Origin: Serinus canaria
Lineage: Eukaryota > Chordata > Aves > Passeriformes > Fringillidae
Direction of reading: 5' to 3'
Assembly: GCF_022539315.1 (NCBI RefSeq)
Contig: NC_066321.1
Coordinates: 5,395,324-5,459,323 of the forward strand
DNA: 64,000 nt
How positions within the stretch are numbered: position 1 is the stretch's first letter; each line of letters opens with the position of its first letter. The translations under genes were made by a program, and so were the position numbers. Below the pieces are notes generated by a model that searched no databases, was not told the origin of the DNA, and saw only the letters and a list, made by a program, of their open reading frames with translations. Shown here piece by piece: positions 27,881 through 37,600 of the stretch.

Positions 27881-28739
27881 AGAGTGAGGAGTCTTGGGAC
27901 GAAGAGAAGTAAAAGATGATGTCAATGCTTTAAATTAACTCAGAGGAATGAGATTTGAGACTTGAATTGAGGCTGAAAACGGATGGGTTTGATGCTAACG
28001 ACAGGCAACAAACTTGTTTGTGTGGACAAATTACTTGATAAAGGAATAAAAGTTACCACTGACTTCATGCACAAGCATTAGAGATCATGTGTTAATCAGG
28101 TATTTTTCACTGTCTTGTAGCAGTCAAGATGGTTTAGCCAGATCCTGAGCTTTCAGTTTGTTTTTTCCACAGCTGGCTCATCAATCCATTTCTAGAGATT
28201 AGGATTACTTCCTGCAGTGTGCAACCATTATTTCCTGAGATGAACCAACTATCAGGTATTGTGCCTTAAAATTAGACCAGAAAATTTGCCCATCCCCATT
28301 TAAATGAGGTTTAAAGACAATAATAACCCAACAAAGCAAGGGGGTGCAAAGCACAGGCCTTCCATTCTCTTCTTAGCCAGCACTACTGTGACTTTTCTGG
28401 CAAATAATGCAAGTAACGATAAAATTTAGCACTTACTGTGCATGATGCTTCTCATCTTCAAAGAGCTTTACAGTTATTTACTGCTACTTATTCTGGAAAA
28501 AGCATGATTTCAGGCCAGCTTCTGCAATAGCTTGTGTGACAAAGTTAATGTCATTTGAATCAACTCTGTTTGTGTTTAATAGGATAAAACTGCAGTACTT
28601 CGGTTCCAACGCCATTGTTCTATTAAAAGCCAATTACAGAAATTCAGCTTTTCCTGAGTTTATAGAGTGCAGATTTTTTTTTTTATAAATTTATGTTTTA
28701 AATACAGACGAGATCTATCTAAACACTCGATCCGAATTT
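27881..28739. other. Intergenic, nothing recognised
   Basis: AT-rich unique-looking sequence between the old LINE-like piece and the CpG islet. No gene, repeat or RNA signature is seen. Confidence 0.6.
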
Positions 28740-28960
28740 AGCCTTTCCAACTCTGACTTTGGCTGCACGAAGCGACGCACCCCGAGCTGGGCCGCGGTTC
28801 CGCCCGCGGGCGGCAGAGGGCGCCCGAGATGTGTCCATTGGCCACAGGGCCCCACGATTGAGCGCAAAAAATGCGATTTCGGCAGCGCAGAAAGTGCCAT
28901 TTCTCACTGTTAAACACACGCAGAGCAGCGTTTGACTGTTCTCCATCCACGCAACTTTCT
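28740..28960. promoter_or_regulatory. Small CpG-rich islet upstream of NXPH2
   Basis: About 220 bp of GC-rich, CpG-dense sequence stands isolated in AT-rich DNA 2.8 kb before the NXPH2 start codon. It contains GC-box-like runs, an inverted CCAAT box (ATTGG at 28837) and a CTCF-like motif. I see no coding potential; the overlapping minus-strand frames are short and without known motifs. It could be an insulator, a distal promoter for a non-coding transcript, or the far shore of the main island. Confidence 0.6.
28810..28825 (+). promoter_or_regulatory. CTCF-like binding motif
   Basis: The 16-mer GCGGCAGAGGGCGCCC agrees with the vertebrate CTCF core (CCASYAGRKGGCRSYR) at 13 of 16 positions by my alignment, including the central AGAGGGC. 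It sits in the CpG islet. The match is by eye and occupancy is unknown. Confidence 0.45.
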
Positions 28961-29059
28961 GGATTTAAACTCTAATACTAGTAAACGGGTAAATCCTAGC
29001 ATTTTTTATTCTGATCTTTCTGTATTAAACAGGATATCAAATGGTGGCACTAAAATAAC

Positions 29060-29755
29060 GTCGGGGCAATCCCAAGCATAAGTGCAGGCCGGGTGGAGAA
29101 AGGATCGAAGGCATCCCCAAGGAGAAGGTTGATGTAAAGCTCAACATGAGCTCTGGCAGCCCAGAAATTCTCCTGTGTCCTGGGCTGTCTCAAAAGCAGA
29201 GTGGGCAGCAGGTTGAGCAAGCGGATCCTGCCCCTTCCTCTCTGGTGACACCTCACCTGCAGGACATCAGCCCTGTGGCTCCAAGGAACAAAGGACGTGG
29301 ACCTGTTGGAGCAAGTCCAGAGAAGGTCATAGACGTGCTCTGAGAACTGGAGCAGCTCAGCACTGGAGCCAGGCTGGGAGAGCTGAGGGTGTGTGGTCTG
29401 GAGAAGAGATGGCTCTGGGGACACCTGAGTCCTTTCCAGGGCCTAAAGGGGCTCCAGAGAGCTGGAAAGGGACTTGGGACAAGGGGTGGAGTTACAGGAC
29501 AAGGGGGAATGGCTTCAAACTGACAGAGGGCAGAGTTAGAGATTAGGAAGAAATTCTTCCCTGTGAGAGTGGTGAGGTCCCAGCACAGTTTGATCAGAGA
29601 AGCTGTGGCTGCTCCATCCCTCGAAGTGCTCAAGCCTAGCTTGGCTTGGAGCAACCTGGGATAGTGGGAAGTGTCCCTGCATAAGGCAGGGGATGGAACA
29701 ATATGAACTTTAAGGTCCCTTCCAACACTCTCTTCTGAAAGGCTACGATTCTATT
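29060..29755 (+). mobile_element. CR1 LINE, 5'-truncated copy
   Basis: About 700 bp match the 3' part of avian CR1. The order of diagnostic segments is correct: AAGCTCAACATGAG, then CAGCCCAGAAA, then TGTCCTGGGCTG with AAAAGCAGAGTGGGCAGCAGG, then GGACCTGTTGGAGCAAGTCC, GGAAGAAATTCTTCCCTGTG, and finally TTTAAGGTCCCTTCCAAC with a worn ATTCTATT tail. It is in the same orientation as NXPH2. Stops and small gaps make it inactive. It lies between the CpG islet and the main CpG island. Confidence 0.92.
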
Positions 29756-30599
29756 AAAAAAAGCTCTTAAACTTTTTCCACAAAAAGTAACTATATTAAA
29801 TTCATTATATAGTACATTGACCCAGAGACCATCACTATTTCAGTCTTCTCTGAGTCTTTGAATCTACTGCAAATGAACTCATTTGAAGTTGTTCCCTTAA
29901 TAAGTGGATTATTTTGTTATAGATAAAGGATTTTGTCCAAACTCAAATGAGTGATTGTCACTTATGGCTCAATGACATCCACATGATATTTTTTACAAGC
30001 CACCTTGCAGCAGAGCTAGGAAGGGAACCAGGGGGATGTAACCAAACAGCCACAATCACTACCTGGTAAAATCATGGCTGCTCTTAAGTGCCACAAGAGG
30101 GATTGCAAAGCTGTTTCCACTGACAATGATTTTAGCAGTTGAACATCCAAGGGTTGTCAAAAATGTAGCCTGAATACAGACCTAGTAAAAAGATGAGGCT
30201 GAGAATTAAGAGGAAAGTAATCTACAAATGTCAGGCAGGGTTTGGAAACTGAAACCACTACTTGCACTTCAGCCCGGTGGCAGAGAGCTCACGTATCACA
30301 TCATGGAATTACTGATGAGCAAACCCAGGCACCGCCAGACCCGGCACAGGTGTACCTGCTGTGGTGGCACTGCTTCAGCCCAGGCTGCGTGTGGTTCGTG
30401 TGCCAAACCTGGCCGGGGTCACCGTTCCACCCAGCCTCCTGCACCCAAAACTTTATTTCCCCTTTCGAGGTTGCCACTGTACACAGTTGTCACAAAAACA
30501 GAGAGACAACTGCTTCAGCCTGCTCATGGCTATCTCAACAATGGATCTGGTGAATATTTATTAAATGATGCTATTAAATGGATCTGATCCCAGTGACTT
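29756..30599. other. Intergenic, NXPH2 upstream flank
   Basis: AT-rich at first, then rising in GC from about 30.25 kb toward the CpG island. Open frames of up to 119 codons at 30.23-30.59 kb have no known motif and probably reflect the changing base composition. Confidence 0.6.
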
Positions 30600-31292
30600 C
30601 TTTGGAGATGGGTCCTGCAGCACGCGGGGCTCCCCACAGGCTCGGACACCACTACCAGACCCCGCGGCCCTGCACAAGGAGCCCAATTAAACATGACCCT
30701 GTGCCTGTGCCCGCTCGAGCGCACAATCCCCAGGCGACAGGTGTGTGGTGTCCCCAGGGCAGGCCCTGGGACAGGTTCGGTGTCCCCGGGACACTGTGAG
30801 CGTCCCCGGGCCGCCCCACCGTGCCTGCTCACAGCCGCCAAGCAGAACCAGGTCGGGTTTGCCCACAAGCGCCGCGGCTGCCCAGCCGCCTGTGGGTGCC
30901 GGGGGCAGATACCCCCGACGGAAGAAGCTGTGACAGGAATGCCCCATAAAGCCGGGACCAGGGCACGGCCGTCGAGTCTGTTCACCTGTCTCCGCTTCCC
31001 TAGAGCGGCGGGGCCGGACGGCCCAGGGCGGCTCCCAGAGGCGCGCCCAGGCTCGGCAGGGCGGCCGCGGGCGGAGGAGGGGCCGCCGCCTCTTAAACTT
31101 GCCGTAAGGGCCGGGCTGCCCCGCCTGGGGTAGCGGGGTCCGCTCAGCGCCCGGCGGGGACGCGCCGCCTCCGGCACCGCTCCCCTCAGCCGCGGCCCGG
31201 GCGGTCCCTCCGGCACGGAGGGCTGCGGGGCCCGGCCGCGGGCTGTGAGGGGGCCCCGCCGTGCCCCGCGGGGGGAGCCGGGCAGCGCCGCC

Positions 31293-31327
31293 GCCTCCCG
31301 CCCGCCTCAGCCCGCCTCCCGCCCGCC
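31293..31327. promoter_or_regulatory. Direct repeat of SP/KLF-type GC boxes in the leader or core promoter
   Basis: The 14-mer GCCTCCCGCCCGCC occurs at 31293-31306 and again at 31314-31327, exactly 21 bp apart. Each copy holds a CCGCCC-type GC box. The second copy abuts an ATG that opens a short upstream ORF. Binding of SP or KLF factors is inferred from the motif only. Confidence 0.5.
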
Positions 31328-31411
31328 ATGGCCGCCCGCGGAGCCGAGCGGCGCCGAGCCGAGCGCCGCGGCAGTGCCGGGGTCTGGCCGCTGCCTGGCA
31401 GCGCCCCGTGA
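31328..31411 (+). other. Upstream ORF 1 in the putative NXPH2 leader (27 codons)
   Basis: An ATG with good context (CCGCC before it and G after it) opens a 27-codon frame ending in TGA at 31409. It is in the same frame as the NXPH2 start but is closed by that stop, so it cannot extend the protein. Whether it is transcribed depends on the unmapped start site. The encoded peptide is rich in Ala and Arg and resembles nothing known to me; if real it would act on translation, not as a product. Confidence 0.4.
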
Positions 31412-31476
31412 GCGGGGACGGCGGGCGGCGTGTCCCTGCGCTCGGTCCTGCCCCCCGTCCTCCTCCCGGAGCGGCG

Positions 31477-31512
31477 ATGAGCGAGACCCGCGCCGGGGGA
31501 GTCGCCGCCTAG
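31477..31512 (+). other. Upstream ORF 2 just before the NXPH2 start (11 codons)
   Basis: ATG at 31477 opens MSETRAGGVAA and stops with TAG at 31510-31512, leaving only 13 nt before the NXPH2 ATG at 31526. It is in a different frame from the main ORF. Context is fair (G at -3, A at +4). Such a short, close uORF would be expected to limit translation of the main ORF. It lies very near exon 1, so it is likely to be in the transcript if transcription starts upstream of it. Confidence 0.5.
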
Positions 31513-31525
31513 ACCGGCAGCCAGG

Positions 31526-31579
31526 ATGGTGCCCCTGCAGCCCCTGCCCCTCGTCGTGGTCCAGGGCGTCCTCCAGCTC
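31526..31579 (+). CDS. NXPH2: NXPH2 coding exon 1 (neurexophilin-2, start of signal peptide)
   Basis: This exon encodes the first 18 residues of neurexophilin-2, MVPLQPLPLVVVQGVLQL, which closely resembles the start of mammalian NXPH2 (a Met, then a PLPLVVV hydrophobic core, then LLQL). Neurexophilins are secreted neuronal glycoproteins that bind alpha-neurexins. The start codon has a strong Kozak context (A at -3, G at +4) and follows an in-frame stop at 31409, so no longer N-terminus is open. The exon ends in CTC followed by GTAAGT, a near-ideal splice donor, in phase 0; exon 2 resumes in phase 0 with VFCD, completing the signal peptide. The exon lies inside a CpG island, as expected for a brain gene with a CpG-island promoter. 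The splice junction is inferred from sequence and homology, not from transcripts. Confidence 0.9.
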
Positions 31580-31730
31580 GTAAGTCTCCATCCCCGCGGC
31601 CCCCGGACTCTCACGGGGGGCTTGGCGGACACCGGTGCCTTCCTCCAGGGAGCGCGGCGGGCGCGGTCTCCTCTGGAACCCGGTTCCCCAAAGCTGCCTC
31701 CCGCAGCCCCTAACATATTCTTGCTTTTCT

Positions 31731-31804
31731 CCTTTTTTTTTTTTTCTACTTTTTTCTTTTCTTTTTTTTTTTTTTTTAATTTTTTCTTATTTGATTTTAA
31801 TTAG
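31731..31804 (+). repeat. T-rich tract ending in a strong cryptic splice acceptor
   Basis: About 70 nt of nearly pure T, broken by a few C and A, begin 150 bp after the exon 1 donor and end TTTTAATTAG at 31804. The tract resembles an oversized polypyrimidine tract plus AG. It may be simple low-complexity sequence, or part of an alternative exon boundary. Confidence 0.6.
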
Positions 31805-34607
31805 GCGGGTTTGCCTCTGTTCGCCCCGTTTGGGAATGCGGGACGCTCGCAGCCCGAGCCCAGCGCGGCCCCGGGGGCCGGGATGCGCCGGGAGCCGCCG
31901 CGGAGCTGGAAAATACCGCGGGCAGGGATGGGAGGGATGGGAGTGTTTGAGTGTGCCGAGCATCGCCGAGACTGCCCGCTCCCGGAAAGTTTTCTGCTGG
32001 CCTCAGGCGCCTTTTTTTCGCCTGCAAGACATAGCTGGGTGTGCAGGTAGAGTCGCCTGCGCTCGGGAAGCTCCCCTGTTAGTTTCGGATTGCTGCAGCG
32101 CGCCCCAGGTGTTTCCTTAATTTTTACCAGAAACTGTGGGACACGCCGGTGTTATGGTGAATATTCCTCTGCATGCGGTGGGGGAATGCAGGGACTGACG
32201 TGGCGGCAAGGTGCGATGCAGAGTGCGAGATTCGGAGCTCTGGAGGGAGGGAGGCGAAGCGAGGTGAGCGGCTGGAGACGGGCGAGGAGCTCAACTTCAC
32301 CCACCCAGTGCCTCGTCCGTGGGGCGCTGATGGTACGGAACAAATGGACTGATGCTCGCGTTCGTGAGGCGCTCATCAAGAGGAAAAACGTGTTTACAAA
32401 AAAGTTTGGCCATCTTCGCTTTTATTTCGGAAAGATTGTAACTGCCCTTGCTGGTTTGGGGGGAGTTTGGTGTCACTCTCACAAATACCTCTGCTGCAAA
32501 AGTTATGCCTCCCTTCCCCAGCTGCCTTGCACGCGAAAGTTTGTCACGAAGTAGTCAAAAGGGAGTGTGTAATAAACCTTGAAGGGATTAAACACCCTCC
32601 TTAAGAACTGGAGTCTAGTGTTACAGTGTGAGGTGATTGATTAGTTTTTGAGGAAGCTTATGTCAAATTCTAATCCGGTTTTGGATTGTGCTTGTCGTGT
32701 AATGTTTTTTGCTCCAGCACTTTATCATAGCAATGAAGTAGCGAGCTGCAGCCCTGCGATAAGGCGCACATTTCTTTCACACTCCCATCCTTTTGGACAA
32801 TAAAAGGCTGTTTACATTCTTCACATTCTTGCAGCCCAGTTTCCAACTAAACAACGGCGAAGGGGTGAGAGATGGGGAAAGGAGAGCAGCAAATGGATTA
32901 CAAAGTTGCTGAGCAGCAGGGAACTAAATAAAAACTCCTTCCTCACACCTATAACCTCTCTCACTCACTTGCACCATCCTTTTTTCTTCCTTTATTTTAT
33001 TTTATTTTTTTTTAAGAGCTACCAAAGGGATCAATTGGAACTTGTACCCTCAGGGATGGGGTTTGTTGTGCAATGTTTTATAGGTGATGTTTGAAAGTTG
33101 CTTGCTGTGAGTGTGTGAGTGAAGGCTGACTAAATGAAGCAGAGTTGCTGCCTTGAATCAAACAAAAATCAAAAATAGCCACTGCAGGTTCTCAGGTGGA
33201 TGTGGCACTTAGCTCACCCAGGAGGATTCATTTTTTCTGCGTTCTTTAGATACAAACCAGCGAGGTTTTGGAGTCAATTAGTTTTATGCCTTATATAACT
33301 TAGTTTAAATAATGAAGTGAAGCAAAATGAGAATGTTTGAGGGTTTTGAAGCATTTTAGGTGTACCTTTTAACACTAACCCACTACTAAAAAGTTGTGTA
33401 AATGCATTTTGGCATGCTCTTACCAGAACATCTGGTTAAAATTACAGCTTATAATAAATTAAGAAATATTTTATATTGGTGGTAATAAATTGAATTGGAG
33501 TCCGTGCTATTCTTTGTTCTCTGGGCAGAATTTGGAGGGACTGGTGGCTTCCTGGAATCTGATTAGCAGGTTTAGAAGGGAGGCATTGGTATTACTGATT
33601 CTTGACTTTTTCTTTCCTTTTTTAACCAAAAATCAGTGTGGATAATAATAATACTACAGTGAAGGCTCAGCATTTCAGCCAAGAAAAAAAAAAATCCTGG
33701 GTTTCAGCGATGCAATACAGCAGCATTTCAGTAAGCCAGAAATGCTACCATCAAACCCTTCCTCCTGGGGCAGTCTTAATTTTTTATAAAATCAGAGATC
33801 TTAGAATGGGAAATATTTTGGCACTGCCTTTCAGTGAAGGGAGAAGTGCTTTTTATTTTAATAGACTGAACTTCAAATGCTGTCTTTCCTTTCAGATATC
33901 AAACTGTGCTGTCTACTTACCTACTTGTTAAAGATGCATAAATTAGGATGAAATCCATGTGAAACTTCACAAATCTAAGGAGATTATGGCAGAGTATCTC
34001 ACTGAATTTCTGAAAGCTGTGTTAGGTGATTCTTTATATGCTGTTTCTGACGTTGCTCAGTCAGAAGTTCACGTTTTATACTTGTAAGACAGCATAGATA
34101 TATTTTTGTAGCATGCTTCTAGATTATTATTTTGATTAATAGATGGAGTACCAGTATGCATGCAGCAGTTGCACATGTATATTTCCTAAAAAATTCTGCA
34201 TATTTGGCTATATTAAGCAGTAAGGAAGGCTGCTGTTGAGTCAGGTTAAGGTGCTAACTTGCTCCTGTATAAATTCATTAATTTTTAAAGCCAGCTTTAC
34301 CTTCTGTTGACAATATGGAGCAAAACAACAATTTGCAATGCACAGTCAGTGCATGTCTGGGCTGTTATTGATAAGAAGATGAAAAATTGCTGTGTTGTGT
34401 TATCATTAATAGGTGCTCTTGCTTTACTATTAATTTTCAGTAAGCTTTTCCAATTGTCACATAATTGCTGAATGCCCTGTTAGTTATCTCTTTGGAAGTA
34501 ATGGAGTTCTACGTGTTGAGAAATAAAGTGTGTGGAGCATTAGGATAATGCAGTTTATGGAATCCCTGCTAGTGTTTTGTTAAGTCAGCTTTAAATACCT
34601 CTAAGGA

Positions 34608-34619
34608 GGGGGGGGGGGG
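34608..34619. repeat. G12 homopolymer
   Basis: Twelve consecutive G bases in intron 1 between TAAGGA and CTGCTT. Such runs can be misread in assembly and can stack into G-rich structures. Confidence 0.9.
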
Positions 34620-37600
34620 CTGCTTCTACTTCCCTGCAAATATGAGTTGTCATTTTAAAGAATTCTTGTTGGAACAAAAAAAAGCTGGCACTATCCCTTT
34701 GTCCAGGCAAGGTGGAGTTTCAGACACACACCCAGTCCCAGGCACACCTGTGGTTCTGGGGGTAGCCAGGCACTGTAACTCTTGGTTTATTCTTGCCTCT
34801 CTGTGGTCTGAAATTGAGAAAGGCTCACAGCAGCATTTTCCAGTGCTTATAGTCAAAGTTGCTTCAGTATTCTATCAATAAACTCTCTTTAACATTATCA
34901 TTGGGCAGAGTTGTTACTGCATTAGAAATCTACAAATCAATCATTTTACAAACCATTAAAAGCAGCTGATTTTTTTTCCCCAGCACTGTATATATAGATG
35001 AGAAATAACTAGGAAAAAAAAGACAAAGGTTGTTAATTTAAAATTTTTCTCCACCAAGTTTAGCAGTACAGCATTTGACATGAGTGAAATTCAATGACAG
35101 ATTGTTTGTCTTGGAATTTCAAAGACTGAAATTAGCTATTGCTAAAGCAGCCAAAGCAGATTTTGACAATGAAACAAAAATTTTACAGAGGTGTTTTTTT
35201 TTTTAGCAAACTTGAGCTGAATGAATATTTGCTATAGCACAAGGTACTGTTTCATAAGAAGAAATATATTAAAAGCTGAGCTAAAGCTGCCTTTCCATTT
35301 AAAATATGCATATCCTGTGAGGTGTAGAAACACAGAGATCTGTTCCTTCTGGCTACTTTAATTTTGTCTCCATAGCCTTGCAAATGTGGTCCAGGTAGCA
35401 TGCCCTTGCAGTGAGAATCAGAAATAGGTACCATGCAAGACTCTCAGAACCATTTCAGAAAGGTAAATGCTTCCCTCTGGTCATCTGGAAGTGCACAGAT
35501 GAAATTCCACCCCCCTTAATTTCAGGGAGAACTTTGTCATAAAATGTATTGGACCCAGCCTTTCATTTGGCTTCCTTTGGTAATTTTTTCTTGATGCTGT
35601 AGGCATTATAAGCCTTGGGTAATAAAGTAATGTAGGTAACTCAAGAATTGTAGGTAATTTGGAGCTGGAGACAGATCAACAAGTGCTGGTTTCAGCAGAT
35701 TGAGAATTTATTACCCTGAATAGGGAGTTGTCTTAAGGTGGATGGGGCCAAGTTTAGTTTGCATAGGAGATCCACAACTCAACCTGTCCTTACATCTTTT
35801 GTCCTAGTTCCATGAAACTGCTTCCGTGATCCTTTTCAGTTTATTTGTAGGTTGACTGGGGCACAGAAAGATTACAGATCCTGTGTAAAATCTGTACAGC
35901 AAGGCTTTGATTAATGTCCAATAGGCCACAAGATACCCCAGGCTTCCCTAGGCAAAATCCATGTCTCAAACTTCCCATCTGTAACACACAAGGAATTTTT
36001 CTGCCATTGTAAAGCACTTGGAGAGATGTCAGAGCTGTGCTGTAAGTGTAACAGACAGGGAAATGAAACGGAAAGATTGGTGAAGCCCCAGTGCTAAAAT
36101 AGGATGCTCTCATCACTGCCACCTTTCTGGTTTTCCTCCTGTAAGAAGGGAAGTCAGGAATGGGACTTGAAAGGGAGCAGCAGAAACCACTCGCTGACCT
36201 GGACATTAAGAGCATCAGAGAGGTGCAACTCTGCCCAAGGTACACCAAATTCCTCTTAGACTCTTAAAATTGTTACCTTTAACCAACACTATACAAACAA
36301 AACGGTACAAGGAGAAACAAGAGCTGCTTGGGAAATTTGCACTGAGCTGCCAGCAAGTTGCTTGTGGTCCTTGGGTGAGGTGTTGACCTTTATTTGCTCC
36401 AGGTGTTGAGTAAGATGTGGTAATTCTTGGGCACTTGTGGTCAAGAGCTCCAGTAAGCAAAGGTCAGTGCTACTCTGCACTGAATGGTTTTAAGACAAAA
36501 GCTGTGATTCCATAGGTGGGTATTGCCTCTTGCTCAGAAACAGAGTGTGCTGTGCTGGTGCTCAGGGAAGCCTGTGGTTTTGTATCTTTCACGCCTACTT
36601 GTCAATGTATCAAAACCGGAGACAGAGATGAAAAAGGAAGGGTTTTTTTCGGGTTTGTGCTAAGCAGGACAGTCCATTTGCTCTGCTAATCTGTTTTCGT
36701 GTTCCTGATTTTTGCCCACTTTAACACACTGCTTCACTATACCCATTACAAGACACAAACATCAGCTGTAAAATACTTGCTAGAGCACATCTAGCAGAAT
36801 TGGGCAACAGGAAGGTGGAAGTTCCCATTCACGTGGCTGTTATAAATTCATGCTGAACCTGACTTCCCAACACACCCTATTCTAAGGCAGCTTTGGCCTT
36901 TCACTTCGAATCTTAAATATGTTTATTTATTTCCCCAACCCCATTCGTCCCTCCCATTACGTTTCCATTCCTTCAGTTTCCCACTGGGTTTGTAGCTATA
37001 GTTTGTGTAGCGTGTTTAGGTACTTAAAGGATCAATCAGAGTGAAAATAAGGGGTGACCTGCTGGCAGTTTTTGCTTCCAGCAGAGCATCACTACTGTGA
37101 AGTAAGTCTGGTCTGCAGGTGAGGACTTGGAAAACATTGCTAATTCCTTTCCTGTAGGGAATCTCCTTGTGGGCTGGTGTTCTGTGCCGGCTCTAAGCTC
37201 AGTCGCACTCAACAAAGAGATTCAAGGAAACAAATTAGGTGTGGGGAGGAAATGAAGTGCTGTGAGGTTGGGTCAGCAGTGAAGACTGAGTAGTTTTGTC
37301 TTTGCAGCAGGGATTGCAGTGCTGGTGTGATGCTCTGCTCTCCCTGGAATGGCAGTGCTTACTGTAAATATAGAATTGGAACGATTGACTATAATTTAAG
37401 GTAGATTTAAAGAGCTGTAAGAGCTGTAGTTCTTGAGATAGGTTTTCTCTTTGTTCCAAATGACTGGTAGTAATAGAAGCTATTATTAGCTGGGAAGTGA
37501 AAATGAAAGAATTGGGAGAAATAAAAAAATAAAGTGAAGAATCTAATGTCTCTAAAATCAGGCTTTATGTGCATTGGGGCCAATTATGGTTATTGTATCA

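Larger units (their letters stand above)
30600..32380. promoter_or_regulatory. NXPH2: CpG island spanning the NXPH2 promoter, exon 1 and start of intron 1
   Basis: GC content and CpG density rise abruptly at about 30.6 kb, peak around 31.0-31.5 kb and fade by about 32.4 kb, in sharp contrast to the AT-rich flanks. Many GGGCGG/CCGCCC boxes are present. I see no convincing TATA box; the nearest is a weak CATAAA at 30945. The transcription start is probably dispersed, somewhere between about 31.0 and 31.4 kb, but cannot be placed from sequence alone. The long open frames on both strands here are a by-product of high GC. Confidence 0.88.

Noticed and set aside
29253..29654. Open frame of 133 codons on the minus strand
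   Set aside because: It is antisense to the CR1 copy and is not a gene.
30530..31216. Open frame of 228 codons on the minus strand upstream of exon 1
   Set aside because: It lies in the CpG island, is made mostly of Pro, Ala, Arg and Gly, and shows no domain. High GC removes stop codons by chance. A divergent non-coding transcript is possible but not visible in the sequence.
31186..31716. Open frames on both strands over exon 1 and its flanks (up to 176 codons)
   Set aside because: They overlap the real NXPH2 exon in other frames, are low in complexity and result from GC richness.
32090..32554. Open frame of 154 codons on the + strand in early intron 1
   Set aside because: It begins in the CpG island and runs into AT-rich DNA without a known motif or a splice signal tying it to NXPH2. 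I cannot support it as a gene.
32800..32812. TATA-like ACAATAAAAGG in intron 1
   Set aside because: There is no start-site context, and such words are expected in AT-rich DNA.
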